Source: Burkholderiales bacterium
Lineage (GTDB): Bacteria; Pseudomonadota; Gammaproteobacteria; Burkholderiales; Nitrosomonadaceae
NCBI GenBank assembly: GCA_024235795.1
Contig: JACKLR010000003.1
Location: 434,001-498,000, forward strand
Direction: 5' to 3'
Length of the DNA: 64,000 bases
Part shown: positions 35,798 to 43,430 of the stretch, one piece after another
How positions within the stretch are numbered: the stretch's first letter is position 1
Layout: each line of letters starts with the position of its first letter
Translations under genes and position numbers: made by a program
The notes under the pieces: generated by a model
The model's database searches: none
Seen by the model: the letters and a program-made list of their open reading frames with translations, nothing else
Told to the model about the DNA's origin: nothing

Positions 35798-38389
35798 ATG
35801 AAAAGCAGCGAAATACGACAAAAATTTTTGGACTTTTTTGAGTCGCATGGTCACACCATTGTCGCCTCCAGCCCGCTCGTCCCCGGCAACGATCCGACAC
35901 TGCTGTTTACCAATGCCGGCATGGTGCAGTTCAAGGATGTTTTTCTCGGGCAGGATCAACGAAGCTACACGCGCGCGGCCAGTTCGCAGCGCTGCGTGCG
36001 CGCCGGCGGAAAACACAATGACCTGGAGAATGTCGGCTACACGGCGCGGCATCATACCTTTTTCGAAATGCTCGGCAATTTCAGTTTCGGCGATTATTTC
36101 AAACGCAACGCCATTCAGTTTGCCTGGGAGTTTCTGACCGGCACACTCAACATCCCGCAGGACAAGCTATGGGTTACCGTCTATGCCGAAGACGACGAAG
36201 CCGCCGATATCTGGCTCAATGAAATCGGCATCGATCCCGCGCGTTTTGTGCGTATCGACACCATGGACAACTTCTGGCAAATGGGCGATACCGGCCCGTG
36301 CGGTCCGTGTTCCGAAATTTTTTACGATCACGGCCCCGATGTGGCAGGCGGCCCGCCGGGTTCACCTGACGCAGAAGGCGACCGCTATATCGAAGTCTGG
36401 AATCTGGTGTTCATGCAATACAACCGCGACAGCAACGGCAAGTTGCACCCGTTGCCCAAACCCTCGGTCGACACTGGCATGGGACTCGAACGCATTTCAG
36501 CGGTCATGCAGCAGGCGCACAGCAATTATGACATCGATCTGTTTCAGAACCTGATCAAGGCCGCCGCACGCGAAACCAGCACCAAAAATCTCGAAGACAA
36601 TTCGCTCAAAGTTATCGCCGATCATATCCGTGCGTGCGCATTTCTGATTACCGACGGCGTGATCCCGAGCAGCGAAGGCCGCGGTTATGTGCTGCGCCGC
36701 ATTATCCGCCGCGCCATCCGCCACGGTTACCGCCTGGGTCAAAAAGAACCGTTTTTCTACCGGCTGGTCGCAGATCTGAGTACCATCATGGGCGAAGCCT
36801 ACCCCGAACTTACTGCGGCAAAAGAACGTGTAGCCGGTGTGCTGCAGCTGGAAGAAGAACGGTTCGCTGAAACCCTTGAACATGGCATGCAGGTACTTGA
36901 AGGTGCACTGAGCAATAAAATCAAAGTGCTCGATGGCGAAACCGCATTCCGCCTGTATGACACCTTCGGCTTTCCGCTCGATTTAACCGCCGACATCGCG
37001 CGTGAGCGCGGTATCAGCATCGACAATGCAGGGTTCGAGAAAGCCATGGCGCGGCAACGCGAACAGGCGCGCGCCGCCAACAAATTCACCATGACCGAGG
37101 GGCTCGCCTACAACGGCGATCAAACTGTTTTTCATGGCTATGACGCACTGCAACACGAAGGTAAGATACTCGCCATTTACAAGGAAGGCACACCGGTCGA
37201 TTTTATCGAAGCCGGCGACGAAGCGGTGATCGTGCTCGATCATACGCCGTTCTATGCCGAATCCGGCGGTCAGGTCGGCGACAGCGGTGAACTCATGGCC
37301 GCAAACGGCACCTTTGCCGTCACCGATACGCAAAAAATCCAGGCCGATGTGTTCGGTCACAAGGGGCTGCTGCAAAGCGGCCGCCTGGTCGTTAAGGATC
37401 ATGTCCAGGCCAGAGTCAACCCACTCACACGCGCCAGCACCGCCAACAATCATTCCGCCACACATCTGTTGCACGCCGCGTTGCGCAACGTGCTCGGCAG
37501 TCATGTCGCACAAAAAGGCTCGCTGGTCGACGCCAACCGGCTGCGCTTCGATTTTTCGCACAATACGCCAATGACCACCGAAGAAATCAGTGAAGTCGAA
37601 CGGCTGGTCAATGAACAGATCCGCAATAACTGGCCAGTCACCGCAGATCACATGAAATACGACGAAGCCGTCAAACAGGGTGCTATGGCATTGTTCGGCG
37701 AGAAATACGCCGATGTGGTGCGCGTCATCGGCATGGGCGATTTCTCCACCGAACTGTGCGGCGGTACGCATGTCGCGCAAATCGGCCAGATCGGCTTTTT
37801 CAAAATCATTGGTGAGACCGGCATTGCCGCAGGCATACGCCGTGTTGAAGCCGTGACCGGCAAGGGCGCCGTCGATTACGTGCAGCAACGCGAAACACAA
37901 CTGCAAACCATCGCGCAAACACTTAAAACCAGTCCACAGGAAATCAATCAGAAAATTTCCCAGATCATCGATAACGTCAAACAGACTGAAAAAGAGCTTG
38001 CACAGCTCAAAGCCAAACTGGCCGGATATCAAAGTACCGATCTTGTCGATCAGACGCGTGACATAAAAGGCGTCAAAGTGCTCACCGCCAACCTCGAAGG
38101 CGCCAACGCCAAATCGCTGCGCGAGACACTCGATAAACTCAAAGACAAACTCAAGACCTGCATTATCGTACTGGCTGCCGTTGATGCTGACAAGGTCACC
38201 TTGATTGCCGGTGTCAGCGACGATCTCACCAAACAGGTCAAAGCCGGTGAACTCGTCAACTTTGTCGCCCAGCAGGTTGGCGGTAAAGGTGGTGGACGGC
38301 CGGACATGGCGCAGGCGGGGGGGACGCAGCCGGATGGATTGCCTGCGGCGTTGGAGAGTGTTGCTAGTTGGATAGAAGATAAGCTATAA
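35798..38389 (+). CDS. alaS: Alanyl-tRNA synthetase
   Basis: 863 residues. Charges tRNA-Ala. The class II core (about 1-250) has FTNAGMVQFKDVFLG and GMGLERI. The editing domain has HSATHLLH (zinc HxxxH) and CGGTH (about 560-670). The C-Ala domain ends in GGKGGGRPDMAQAGG. Length and order match the family. A second, displaced and diverged copy of about 109 bases of its 3' region is found at 43018-43126. The base composition is higher in GC than the accessory genes that follow. Confidence 0.97.
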   Translation: MKSSEIRQKFLDFFESHGHTIVASSPLVPGNDPTLLFTNAGMVQFKDVFLGQDQRSYTRAASSQRCVRAGGKHNDLENVGYTARHHTFFEMLGNFSFGDYFKRNAIQFAWEFLTGTLNIPQDKLWVTVYAEDDEAADIWLNEIGIDPARFVRIDTMDNFWQMGDTGPCGPCSEIFYDHGPDVAGGPPGSPDAEGDRYIEVWNLVFMQYNRDSNGKLHPLPKPSVDTGMGLERISAVMQQAHSNYDIDLFQNLIKAAARETSTKNLEDNSLKVIADHIRACAFLITDGVIPSSEGRGYVLRRIIRRAIRHGYRLGQKEPFFYRLVADLSTIMGEAYPELTAAKERVAGVLQLEEERFAETLEHGMQVLEGALSNKIKVLDGETAFRLYDTFGFPLDLTADIARERGISIDNAGFEKAMARQREQARAANKFTMTEGLAYNGDQTVFHGYDALQHEGKILAIYKEGTPVDFIEAGDEAVIVLDHTPFYAESGGQVGDSGELMAANGTFAVTDTQKIQADVFGHKGLLQSGRLVVKDHVQARVNPLTRASTANNHSATHLLHAALRNVLGSHVAQKGSLVDANRLRFDFSHNTPMTTEEISEVERLVNEQIRNNWPVTADHMKYDEAVKQGAMALFGEKYADVVRVIGMGDFSTELCGGTHVAQIGQIGFFKIIGETGIAAGIRRVEAVTGKGAVDYVQQRETQLQTIAQTLKTSPQEINQKISQIIDNVKQTEKELAQLKAKLAGYQSTDLVDQTRDIKGVKVLTANLEGANAKSLRETLDKLKDKLKTCIIVLAAVDADKVTLIAGVSDDLTKQVKAGELVNFVAQQVGGKGGGRPDMAQAGGTQPDGLPAALESVASWIEDKL

Positions 38390-38418
38390 GAGACATAAAA
38401 GACTGGAGATAAAAATCC

Positions 38419-38634
38419 ATGAAATCAATCACAGCGTCAGATATCGCTGAAATGTCGTTAGAGCAGCGCATTCAACTGGTTGAAGATATTTGGGATTCAA
38501 TCGCGGAAATTCCTGAAGCCGTTGAAATACCATCGTGGCACAAGCAGGAATTGGAAAAAAGACTCGCGGCCTATCATGCAGATCCTGCTGAAGGATCGCC
38601 GTGGCAGGATGTTAAAAAAAGAATCTTAGGATAA
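38419..38634 (+). CDS. Addiction-module antitoxin (PF09720-type)
   Basis: 71 residues with the pattern LSLEQRIQLVEDIWDSI (here MSLEQRIQLVEDIWDSI), an acidic middle and WHKQELEKRLAAYHADPAEGSPWQDVKKRI at the end. This is the short antitoxin usually encoded just before a ParE/RelE-type toxin. The matching toxin frame follows 7 bases later but is frameshifted. Such antitoxins bind and neutralise the toxin; here it may have outlived its partner. A GGAGA ribosome site lies upstream. Confidence 0.88.
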   Translation: MKSITASDIAEMSLEQRIQLVEDIWDSIAEIPEAVEIPSWHKQELEKRLAAYHADPAEGSPWQDVKKRILG

Positions 38635-38641
38635 ACTCACT

Positions 38642-38928
38642 GTGCTCATACTTCGGAAAGAACAGAGCAGGATTTAAAAGAAACCCATGAATGGTATGAA
38701 GCACAGCGTCAGAATCTCGGCATTGAATTCATTGATGAAATAGATGCGGTCATTCACAAGATTGAAGAAACGCCGCAGCAATATAGAAAGATTTATAAAA
38801 ACATCAGACGTGCGTTATGCAAACGTTTTCCATATGCCGTGTACTTCATAAAAGCAAACCAGGATATTGTTGTAATTGGCGTTTTGCATCACAGGCGGCA
38901 GCCACGGGTTTGGCAAAGAAGGAAATGA
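38642..38928 (+). pseudogene. ParE/RelE-type toxin, frameshifted
   Basis: From about 38656 to 38928 an open frame reads EQDLKETHEWYEAQRQNLG, IDEIDAVIHKIEE, RRALCKRFPYAVYFIK and VVIGVLHHRRQPRVWQRRK. This is the characteristic C-terminal body of ParE-type toxins paired with PF09720 antitoxins. It has no ATG, GTG or TTG in frame after the antitoxin stop. The natural-looking GTG at 38642 lies in another frame and stops after 11 codons. The 38642-38928 length is 287 bases (not divisible by 3), which fits loss or gain of a base near 38655. Probably inactive unless the base call is wrong. Confidence 0.82.
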
Positions 38929-39138
38929 GTAATAATCCCGAAAATTACTAAATACGCAACCGGACCGTTTTCATGGGACACAAAAACTGTAATTTACTGG
39001 ATAAAGAGAGAAATTTTAATGCTGTTCTGCAAGATACGACACCTTTGTTCGTTAGGGTTATTATTCATCTTGATTTTGGACCCTTTCTCTGCAACGAAAT
39101 AAAAGAACCGCCGGCAAAGAAGATTCTAAAAAGACTGG
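38929..39138. other. Intergenic stretch with a short leader-like frame
   Basis: 210 bases. A 27-codon frame at about 39019-39102 begins after GAGAGAAATTTTA and encodes a hydrophobic peptide. A similar start context (AGGAAAATTTGAATGTTG) recurs at about 39891 and 40545, so this may be repeated leader DNA rather than a gene. Confidence 0.3.
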
Positions 39139-39165
39139 ATGCCAAATAAATCACCAGGCGCGCCG

Positions 39166-39615
39166 ATGAAATTTGAACGAATCATCACCATCATCACCAA
39201 TCTCGCCGTGGTATCCGGCCTGGTGCTGGTGGTATTCGAACTGCAGCAAAACCGTGAAGCGATCCAAATCGCGCATCAGTTATCTCTTGCAGGATTAATG
39301 AGCCAGATCAACCTGGCCGTAGCATCGGATCATGAACTGGCCAGCCTGATCGCCCGGGCAAAGCAAAACGACACAAAAGATTTCAGTCCGGCGGATATTG
39401 AACGAATCAAGCACTGGACGCTGGCAATCCTAGAGCCGCGTATCAGCTCGTATCATCTCAGAAGCAGCGAATTCGTGGTCATGGAAGACTGGTGCAATCT
39501 CATGCGCGACTATACCGATCTCTACCGGCACCCGTATTTTGGCAAAATCGTAAAATCCGATCTCAGTTACGCAGATGACATCGCGGCGGATATCGAAAAC
39601 CGGTGTGCTCTGTAA
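39166..39615 (+). CDS. Hypothetical membrane-anchored protein
   Basis: 149 residues from ATG 39166 (a longer frame opens at 39139). The N-terminal helix IITIITNLAVVSGLVLVVFEL (about 6-26, broken here) is a membrane anchor. The rest is a helical, soluble tail (QQNREAIQIAHQLSLAGLMS, NCA-type middle, ENRC end). This is a common bacterial hypothetical family seen in accessory regions; its function is unknown. GC content is above that of the flanking AT-rich DNA. Confidence 0.65.
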   Translation: MKFERIITIITNLAVVSGLVLVVFELQQNREAIQIAHQLSLAGLMSQINLAVASDHELASLIARAKQNDTKDFSPADIERIKHWTLAILEPRISSYHLRSSEFVVMEDWCNLMRDYTDLYRHPYFGKIVKSDLSYADDIAADIENRCAL

Positions 39616-39798
39616 ATTCCTGGATGCTTATTTATCAGATCTGTTTGAGGATATAACACAGTTTATTATGATGAAACTTAAACTAACGGATTATTAGAAA
39701 ATTGAAGGAGATAGCATGCAACTGGACATGCTAGGTTTCATTCGTGACGTAATATACTGCGTCATTTCGGACGCAAAGATGGTACCACGCAAAGATGC

Positions 39799-39851
39799 GT
39801 ACCATTAGATCTTGCATTAATACATTCTCAGATAATCGTCAGGTCTATATT
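39799..39851 (+). repeat. Dispersed repeat, copy A
   Basis: Sequence of the form GTACCATTAGATCTTGCATT followed by AATACATTCTCAGATAATCG and CAGGTCTATATTA. It matches the other copies at 40347, 40397, 44570, 47457 and 48631 at most positions. Confidence 0.75.
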
Positions 39852-39966
39852 ATTGATTCGGCCAATTAAAGTTTTAACTACACGACAGAAAGGAAAATTT
39901 GAATGTTGAATGTGGCGGATGCTTCGCGGCGTTGTCGTTCGCGCCCTTCACTTTTGCGTTAGGCAC

Positions 39967-40314
39967 ATGAAGCGGGCGCTCTTATGGTTTTCGTGGGGAT
40001 ACACAGTGTTCTTAATCTGTGGCAGCTTGGTTGGTCTGTTGATCGGTTTCACTTCCGCCTACGGCGACCTATCGGGTGTTGGCTGCAACTTCTACGACGC
40101 TCTTATCTTCGGCATCAACTGTCGTGGTTTCTTTGGCGCTCAAGCCGCACAGGTATTGGTTGGCTTCCCATTGCTCGTTGTTCAGCTTTCCGTCGTCTTC
40201 TTCCCGTCACCAATTGGCTTTGTCTTCGTGTTGCTGCTATGGTTCCCTGTATTGGTATCGCTCTACTCGCTTATCAAGTGCCTATCATCCCGCTCCAAGG
40301 GAGCGCGCCCATGA
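39967..40314 (+). CDS. Cassette-borne small membrane protein, unknown function
   Basis: 115 residues from ATG 39967, only 2 bases after the core site GTTAGGC, the usual position of a cassette gene. Three or four hydrophobic segments (about 9-30, 60-85, 88-108) and a GC-rich codon use unlike the AT-rich surroundings point to recent acquisition. I do not recognise the family. An in-frame upstream Met at 39910 would run through the core site and is unlikely. Confidence 0.6.
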   Translation: MKRALLWFSWGYTVFLICGSLVGLLIGFTSAYGDLSGVGCNFYDALIFGINCRGFFGAQAAQVLVGFPLLVVQLSVVFFPSPIGFVFVLLLWFPVLVSLYSLIKCLSSRSKGARP

Positions 40315-40329
40315 GCTAGCACGTTAGGC
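40280..40329 (+). repeat. attC-like site at the 3' end of the cassette
   Basis: Begins GCCTATC (one mismatch to the R'' consensus GCCTAAC), contains the stem CGCTCC/GGAGCG, and ends GTTAGGC (R'). It overlaps the last codons of the cassette gene. Reported as a candidate, since one arm is imperfect. Confidence 0.4.
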
Positions 40330-40346
40330 GAACAAAGTAATACCAA

Positions 40347-40390
40347 ACGGTACCATTAGGACTTACATTAATACATTCTCAGACAATCGT
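40347..40390 (+). repeat. Dispersed repeat, copy B1
   Basis: ACGGTACCATTAGGACTTAC followed by ATTAATACATTCTCAGACAA and TCGT. First of two adjacent copies. Confidence 0.75.
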
Positions 40391-40396
40391 GCGTGA

Positions 40397-40475
40397 ACGG
40401 TACCAAGTCTTGCATTAATACATTTTCCAAACAAACGTCAGGTCTGGTCTATATTAGTAGACTATAATTTTAGAC
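40397..40475 (+). repeat. Dispersed repeat, copy B2 (longest)
   Basis: ACGGTACCAAGTCTTGCATT, then AATACATTTTCC, CAGGTCTGGTCTATATTAG and AGACTATAATTTTAGAC. It is the fullest copy and joins the two halves seen separately in copies A/C and E. Confidence 0.75.
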
Positions 40476-40569
40476 TTGGATACCTCGTGGTATAGCCGAA
40501 TCGGTTGTCTGCTTCGTCGGAAAGTGCTGCGAGTTAGGTAAAGAGGAAAATTTGAATGTTGTTTTGCAA

Positions 40570-40621
40570 GACCCTTATGGCTCCTCTGACCCTTATGGCT
40601 CCTTGACCCTTCTGGTTCCTT
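40570..40621 (+). repeat. Three tandem 17-18 bp repeats
   Basis: Units beginning GACCCTTATGGCTCC at 40570 and 40588 and a diverged unit GACCCTTCTGGTTCC at 40605. They lie directly before the acnA remnant and may have arisen by slippage. Confidence 0.7.
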
Positions 40622-40825
40622 TGCCCGTACTGAAAAAAAACGGTCTTGGCAGAATTTCCCGCTTACCGGTTTGCATCCGGATAATTCTGGAATCTGTATT
40701 GCGCAAGAGTCTGTATTGCACAATTGCGATGGCAAAAAAATTACTGAAGCGCATGTCCGGCAACTGGCTGACTGGCAGCTAACGCCGCAAGAACAAACGA
40801 AATTCCATTCGTTGTTTCACGCATT
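40608..40825 (+). pseudogene. acnA: acnA remnant (residues about 21-90), frameshifted
   Basis: Three frames together give aconitase A sequence: LKKNGLGRISRLPVCIRIIL and ESVLR in one frame, SVLHNCDGKKITEAHVRQLA with DWQ in a second, then ARTNEIPFVVSRI in a third. The first shift coincides with a tandem duplication of about 17 bases (TCTGTATTGCGCAA / TCTGTATTGCACAA around 40688-40720). The second lies near 40780. These match the AcnA N-terminal region by recognition of the family. No catalytic part remains, so it is a dead fragment. Confidence 0.75.
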
Positions 40826-40967
40826 GGCAAGGCGGTAATCAGTCCACTGGATCATTTTTAAAATGTCCAGCCTATTCGCTATCTTTATATCCAGGTAGCC
40901 ACGCGTTACAATACCTCGTGAAAATATCTAACGTATTTTTCAACAACAAAATAGCGAAACAATAGAA

Positions 40968-41000
40968 AAGGCTGGCACCGATGAACTCAATACCAGCCTT
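40968..41000. terminator. Hairpin AAGGCTGG/CCAGCCTT
   Basis: Perfect 8-bp stem with a 17-base loop in non-coding DNA. No T-run directly follows on either strand, so terminator function is weak inference. Confidence 0.35.
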
Positions 41001-41075
41001 AAGGTTTGATACTTTTTTAGTTACTAATGCCTATACTAGCGCCAACCAGATAGGCATAAGATAGGAGCCACAATC

Positions 41076-41282
41076 ATGATTACTATATTAATCAAAATCA
41101 TAACACCTACAGAATATGATACCAGATACGGATTTTCTTTTGAGCTTTTGTATGAGAACAATCATCATGAAAAACCAACAAGTTTTAATTTGCATCTAAA
41201 TTTTTCTGCCAAGATTTTTTATTTAGCATCAATACTATTGTTTTCAGCTCTTTTTCTAGTGCCAGTAAAGTTAGGTTTATAG
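41076..41282 (+). CDS. Possible small membrane peptide
   Basis: 68 residues. GGAG lies 9 bases before ATG. The C-terminal half is a single strong hydrophobic segment (FYLASILLFSALFLVPVKLGL, broken, about 48-66), and the N-terminal half is polar. No family recognised. The surrounding DNA is a patchwork of remnants, so this may be spurious. Confidence 0.35.
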   Translation: MITILIKIITPTEYDTRYGFSFELLYENNHHEKPTSFNLHLNFSAKIFYLASILLFSALFLVPVKLGL

Positions 41283-41357
41283 ATGTTAATAAAGCTCAAT
41301 TACTAAATAGAATTTTTTCAAACAATTATATGCATCTGTTTTATATAGGAATACGCC

Positions 41358-41483
41358 ATGACTCACAATTTGTTTGACAGCCTGCAAGACCTGACAATTT
41401 CAGAAGGCAAAAGCTCCAAATATTATTCCCTGCCCGCACTGGAAACGCGAATTCGGTGTCTACCATTGAATTTTGCAGGATGA
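41358..41483 (+). pseudogene. acnA: acnA remnant (N-terminal residues 1-30)
   Basis: A separate frame starts MTHNLFDSLQDLTISEGKSS then KYYSLPALE, which is the N-terminus of aconitase A (usual form M.HNLF.TLQ...GK..KYYSLPALE). After about residue 30 it runs into unrelated sequence and stops at 41481. GGAA precedes ATG 41358. It lies downstream of the fragment that contains later residues (40608-40825), so the gene is scrambled, or two different copies have decayed here. Confidence 0.7.
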
Positions 41484-41509
41484 CAAGCCACATCTCAAAC
41501 AGTTAGTAT

Positions 41510-41708
41510 AGACATTGGACGGGGATGTGGCTCATGGGGTCAGCGGCTGGGATTCTGGTTCGCTAGACTTGAAATGCCGTCCCCGTCCTCCTGCATCATC
41601 CGGAGTGTCGTACGGGATGGTGCCGATCTTTTGATTGTGGCTCTGTATGTAGACGAGACCGATGGATGATTTTGGTTTTGTCTTAATGATACGGAGACCC
41701 CAATAATT
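41510..41708 (+). ncRNA. Candidate bridge-RNA region of the IS110 element
   Basis: Members of this family encode a structured guide (bridge) RNA in the non-coding end next to the transposase gene. Here a 9-bp stem, GGACGGGGA (41517-41525) with TCCCCGTCC (41580-41588), encloses a loop. It is followed by further GC-rich stretches able to fold before the transposase ATG at 41709. The specific target and donor loops were not identified. Confidence 0.45.
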
Positions 41709-42908
41709 ATGAATAACGTCCCACAAATTTGTGTCAGTGTTGATGTTGGTTGTCGCCAGCACAGCGTGGCAATCGGTTTGCCCAATGGAGATGTACTGGA
41801 TGAGTTTAACATTCACCATCGCCCGGAAGGATTTAAACAATTTTTTGAACGTATTGAACATCATTGCCAGCAATATGGTCATGAAGTTGCTGTGGCAATG
41901 GAAGGCTACAATGGCTATGCACGACCTTTGGATAGTCTGGTGAAAGTACGTGGTTATCAACTTTACAACATTAACAATTTGAAGCTGGCACGCTTTAAAG
42001 AAATATTTCCGGCTGCAGCCAAGAATGATCGAATTGATGCGTGTAAAGGTCTGGAACTATTTCAGTTAAAAGACCACCTACCGTTAGCCAAAGATGTTCT
42101 CCAGGAAATTATGCCGACTCCACGAGAGAATGACATGCTAAAACGCTTGAGTCGCCGCCGCCGTGCCCTGGTAGATGAAAAGAGTCGCCTTCAGAGCGAT
42201 CTCCACGCTGTGTGCCCCGGTCTACTGGACATCACAAAAGATGCTGATAATCTTTGGTTCTTACGCTTTATAACCAGCGTTGACGAATTGACAAAACTGT
42301 CGCGTCTGCGCTTATCTTCTCTCAATAAGATTTCCCGTATAGGCCGAAAATATGCAGCCCTTATCAAGGCATGGCAACCGCAAGCGACATTTAGCCATGA
42401 AGTGGAATGGGTCGGCGCAATGATCATTGAAGATGCCCATCGTATATTGGTGCTCAAAAACGACATCAAAGCGTTGGAGCTGCGTTGCAAAACGTTAATG
42501 CAAGAATCTCAATCTGCGAAGCTCATTGATAGTATTCCGGGATTTGCTGTGATCTGCGCTTCAGAGTTAGCGGGCGAAATCGGCACCATTGATCGTTTTG
42601 CCAGCGAACGCAGTCTGGCACTTTATTTGGGCATGGCTAACCTCGAGAATAGCTCTGGAAAGTTTCGTGGCTCAAAAGCACCGAAGCATGTCAACAAACG
42701 CGCCAAAGGTGCGATGATGGCCGCTGTTGACAAACATCGCAAGTATGTGCCTGAATCGCAACGTTACTATGAAAAAAAGCGGATTGAGGGAAAATCACAT
42801 AACCAAGCAATTAGGGCACTTGGCCGACAACTCTGCCGTATTATTTTCAAAATGTTGAAGCAGAATCGTATATATGAAATTCGATCAGAAATAAACAAAA
42901 ACACTTGA
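41709..42908 (+). CDS. IS110-family transposase
   Basis: 399 residues. The N-terminal RuvC-like DEDD domain has D12 (SVDVGCRQH), E65 (AMEGYNGY), D107 and D110 (KNDRIDA). A helical middle and the Transposase_20 domain (LIDSIPGFAVICASELAGEIG, FASERSLALYLGM, SSGKFRGSKAPKHVNKRAKGAMM, in pieces) with the serine region follow. The protein directs cut-out and integration with its guide RNA. It is intact, with no internal stop or frameshift, so the element may still be active. The absence of the usual terminal repeats fits IS110. Confidence 0.93.
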   Translation: MNNVPQICVSVDVGCRQHSVAIGLPNGDVLDEFNIHHRPEGFKQFFERIEHHCQQYGHEVAVAMEGYNGYARPLDSLVKVRGYQLYNINNLKLARFKEIFPAAAKNDRIDACKGLELFQLKDHLPLAKDVLQEIMPTPRENDMLKRLSRRRRALVDEKSRLQSDLHAVCPGLLDITKDADNLWFLRFITSVDELTKLSRLRLSSLNKISRIGRKYAALIKAWQPQATFSHEVEWVGAMIIEDAHRILVLKNDIKALELRCKTLMQESQSAKLIDSIPGFAVICASELAGEIGTIDRFASERSLALYLGMANLENSSGKFRGSKAPKHVNKRAKGAMMAAVDKHRKYVPESQRYYEKKRIEGKSHNQAIRALGRQLCRIIFKMLKQNRIYEIRSEINKNT

Positions 42909-43017
42909 AAATTCTAGCGGGATGTTCAGGTCGATAATCAAGAAAAATAAGAGCTACTTTTGGGGACTATTGATTGCAAAAACAGAAATTATTGATTATA
43001 GACCTGGCACCTCCACA

Positions 43018-43126
43018 GAAGGGGCAAACGCCAAATCATTGCGCGAAACACTCGACAAACTCAAGACCTGCATCATCGTACTGGCTGCCGTTGACGCTGA
43101 CACAGTCACCCTGATTGCCGGGGTGA
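43018..43126 (+). pseudogene. alaS: Displaced fragment of alaS (3' region)
   Basis: Aligns with bases 38096-38214 of alaS and encodes EGANAKSLRETLDKLKTCII then VLAAVDADTVTLIAGV. A 12-base in-frame segment (KDKL) is missing. About ten base differences are seen, nearly all at third positions, with one Lys to Thr change, which points to a related but diverged functional source rather than neutral decay of the local copy. The fragment sits in an open frame from 42922 to 43155 but has no start of its own. Confidence 0.85.
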
Positions 43127-43430
43127 TAGCATATAACCTAAAAAAGATCACCTAAATTATTTATACAAAGTTTAGCGATCTAGGAAAAGTATGCTTTTTA
43201 AGCAGAATATTCTAAAAAATACGGATGAAACCGCAGTTTTCATCTTAAGATAACTGACAAGCAAGACTAGCTGCTTAAATTATAGGCTTACTTTTTTCGA
43301 ATTTTAAAAAAACGGGGTTTTGTAAAACTCTTTCGAGGTGTAGAATCAGTCCAGTTAGTCCAGTTCGACTTAACTTGGCTGTACCGACCAGGGTTTACCG
43401 GATCTGAAAACATAAAGAATAAGTTTAATA
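43127..43430. other. 304-base intergenic region
   Basis: Non-coding stretch before the DUF4157 gene. It contains AT-rich DNA and a direct short repeat (CAGTCCAGTTAGTCCAGTT near 43348). No promoter pair could be assigned with confidence. Confidence 0.45.

Larger units (their letters stand above)
39958..40329 (+). mobile_element. Integron gene-cassette-like unit
   Basis: A 115-codon gene is bracketed by two copies of GTTAGGC, the integron core consensus (GTTRRRY), at 39958-39964 and 40323-40329. The spacing (365 bases between cleavage points) is normal for one cassette. The 3' flank has an imperfect inverted arrangement: GCCTATC at 40280, a hairpin CGCTCCAAGGGAGCG, then GTTAGGC, resembling a degenerate attC of about 50 bases. 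No integrase gene is in the window, so this would be a lone captured cassette. Confidence 0.45.
41500..42950 (+). mobile_element. IS110-family insertion sequence (ends approximate)
   Basis: A DEDD-type transposase gene with about 200 non-coding bases on its 5' side and a short 3' tail. IS110 elements usually lack clear terminal inverted repeats, so the ends cannot be fixed by eye. The left end appears to cut the acnA remnant and the right end lies before the alaS fragment. Confidence 0.65.

Noticed and set aside
40454..40735. Minus-strand open frame opposite the acnA remnant
   Set aside because: The residue pattern only mirrors the tandem repeat and the acnA remnant on the other strand, and there is no ribosome site.
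40552..40782. Plus-strand frame starting MNVVLQDPYG
   Set aside because: It mixes the tandem repeat with one frame of the acnA remnant, so it is not an independent gene.
42922..43155. 77-codon open frame containing the alaS fragment
   Set aside because: The frame has no ribosome site and only its middle is alaS-like, so it is treated as a remnant, not a gene.
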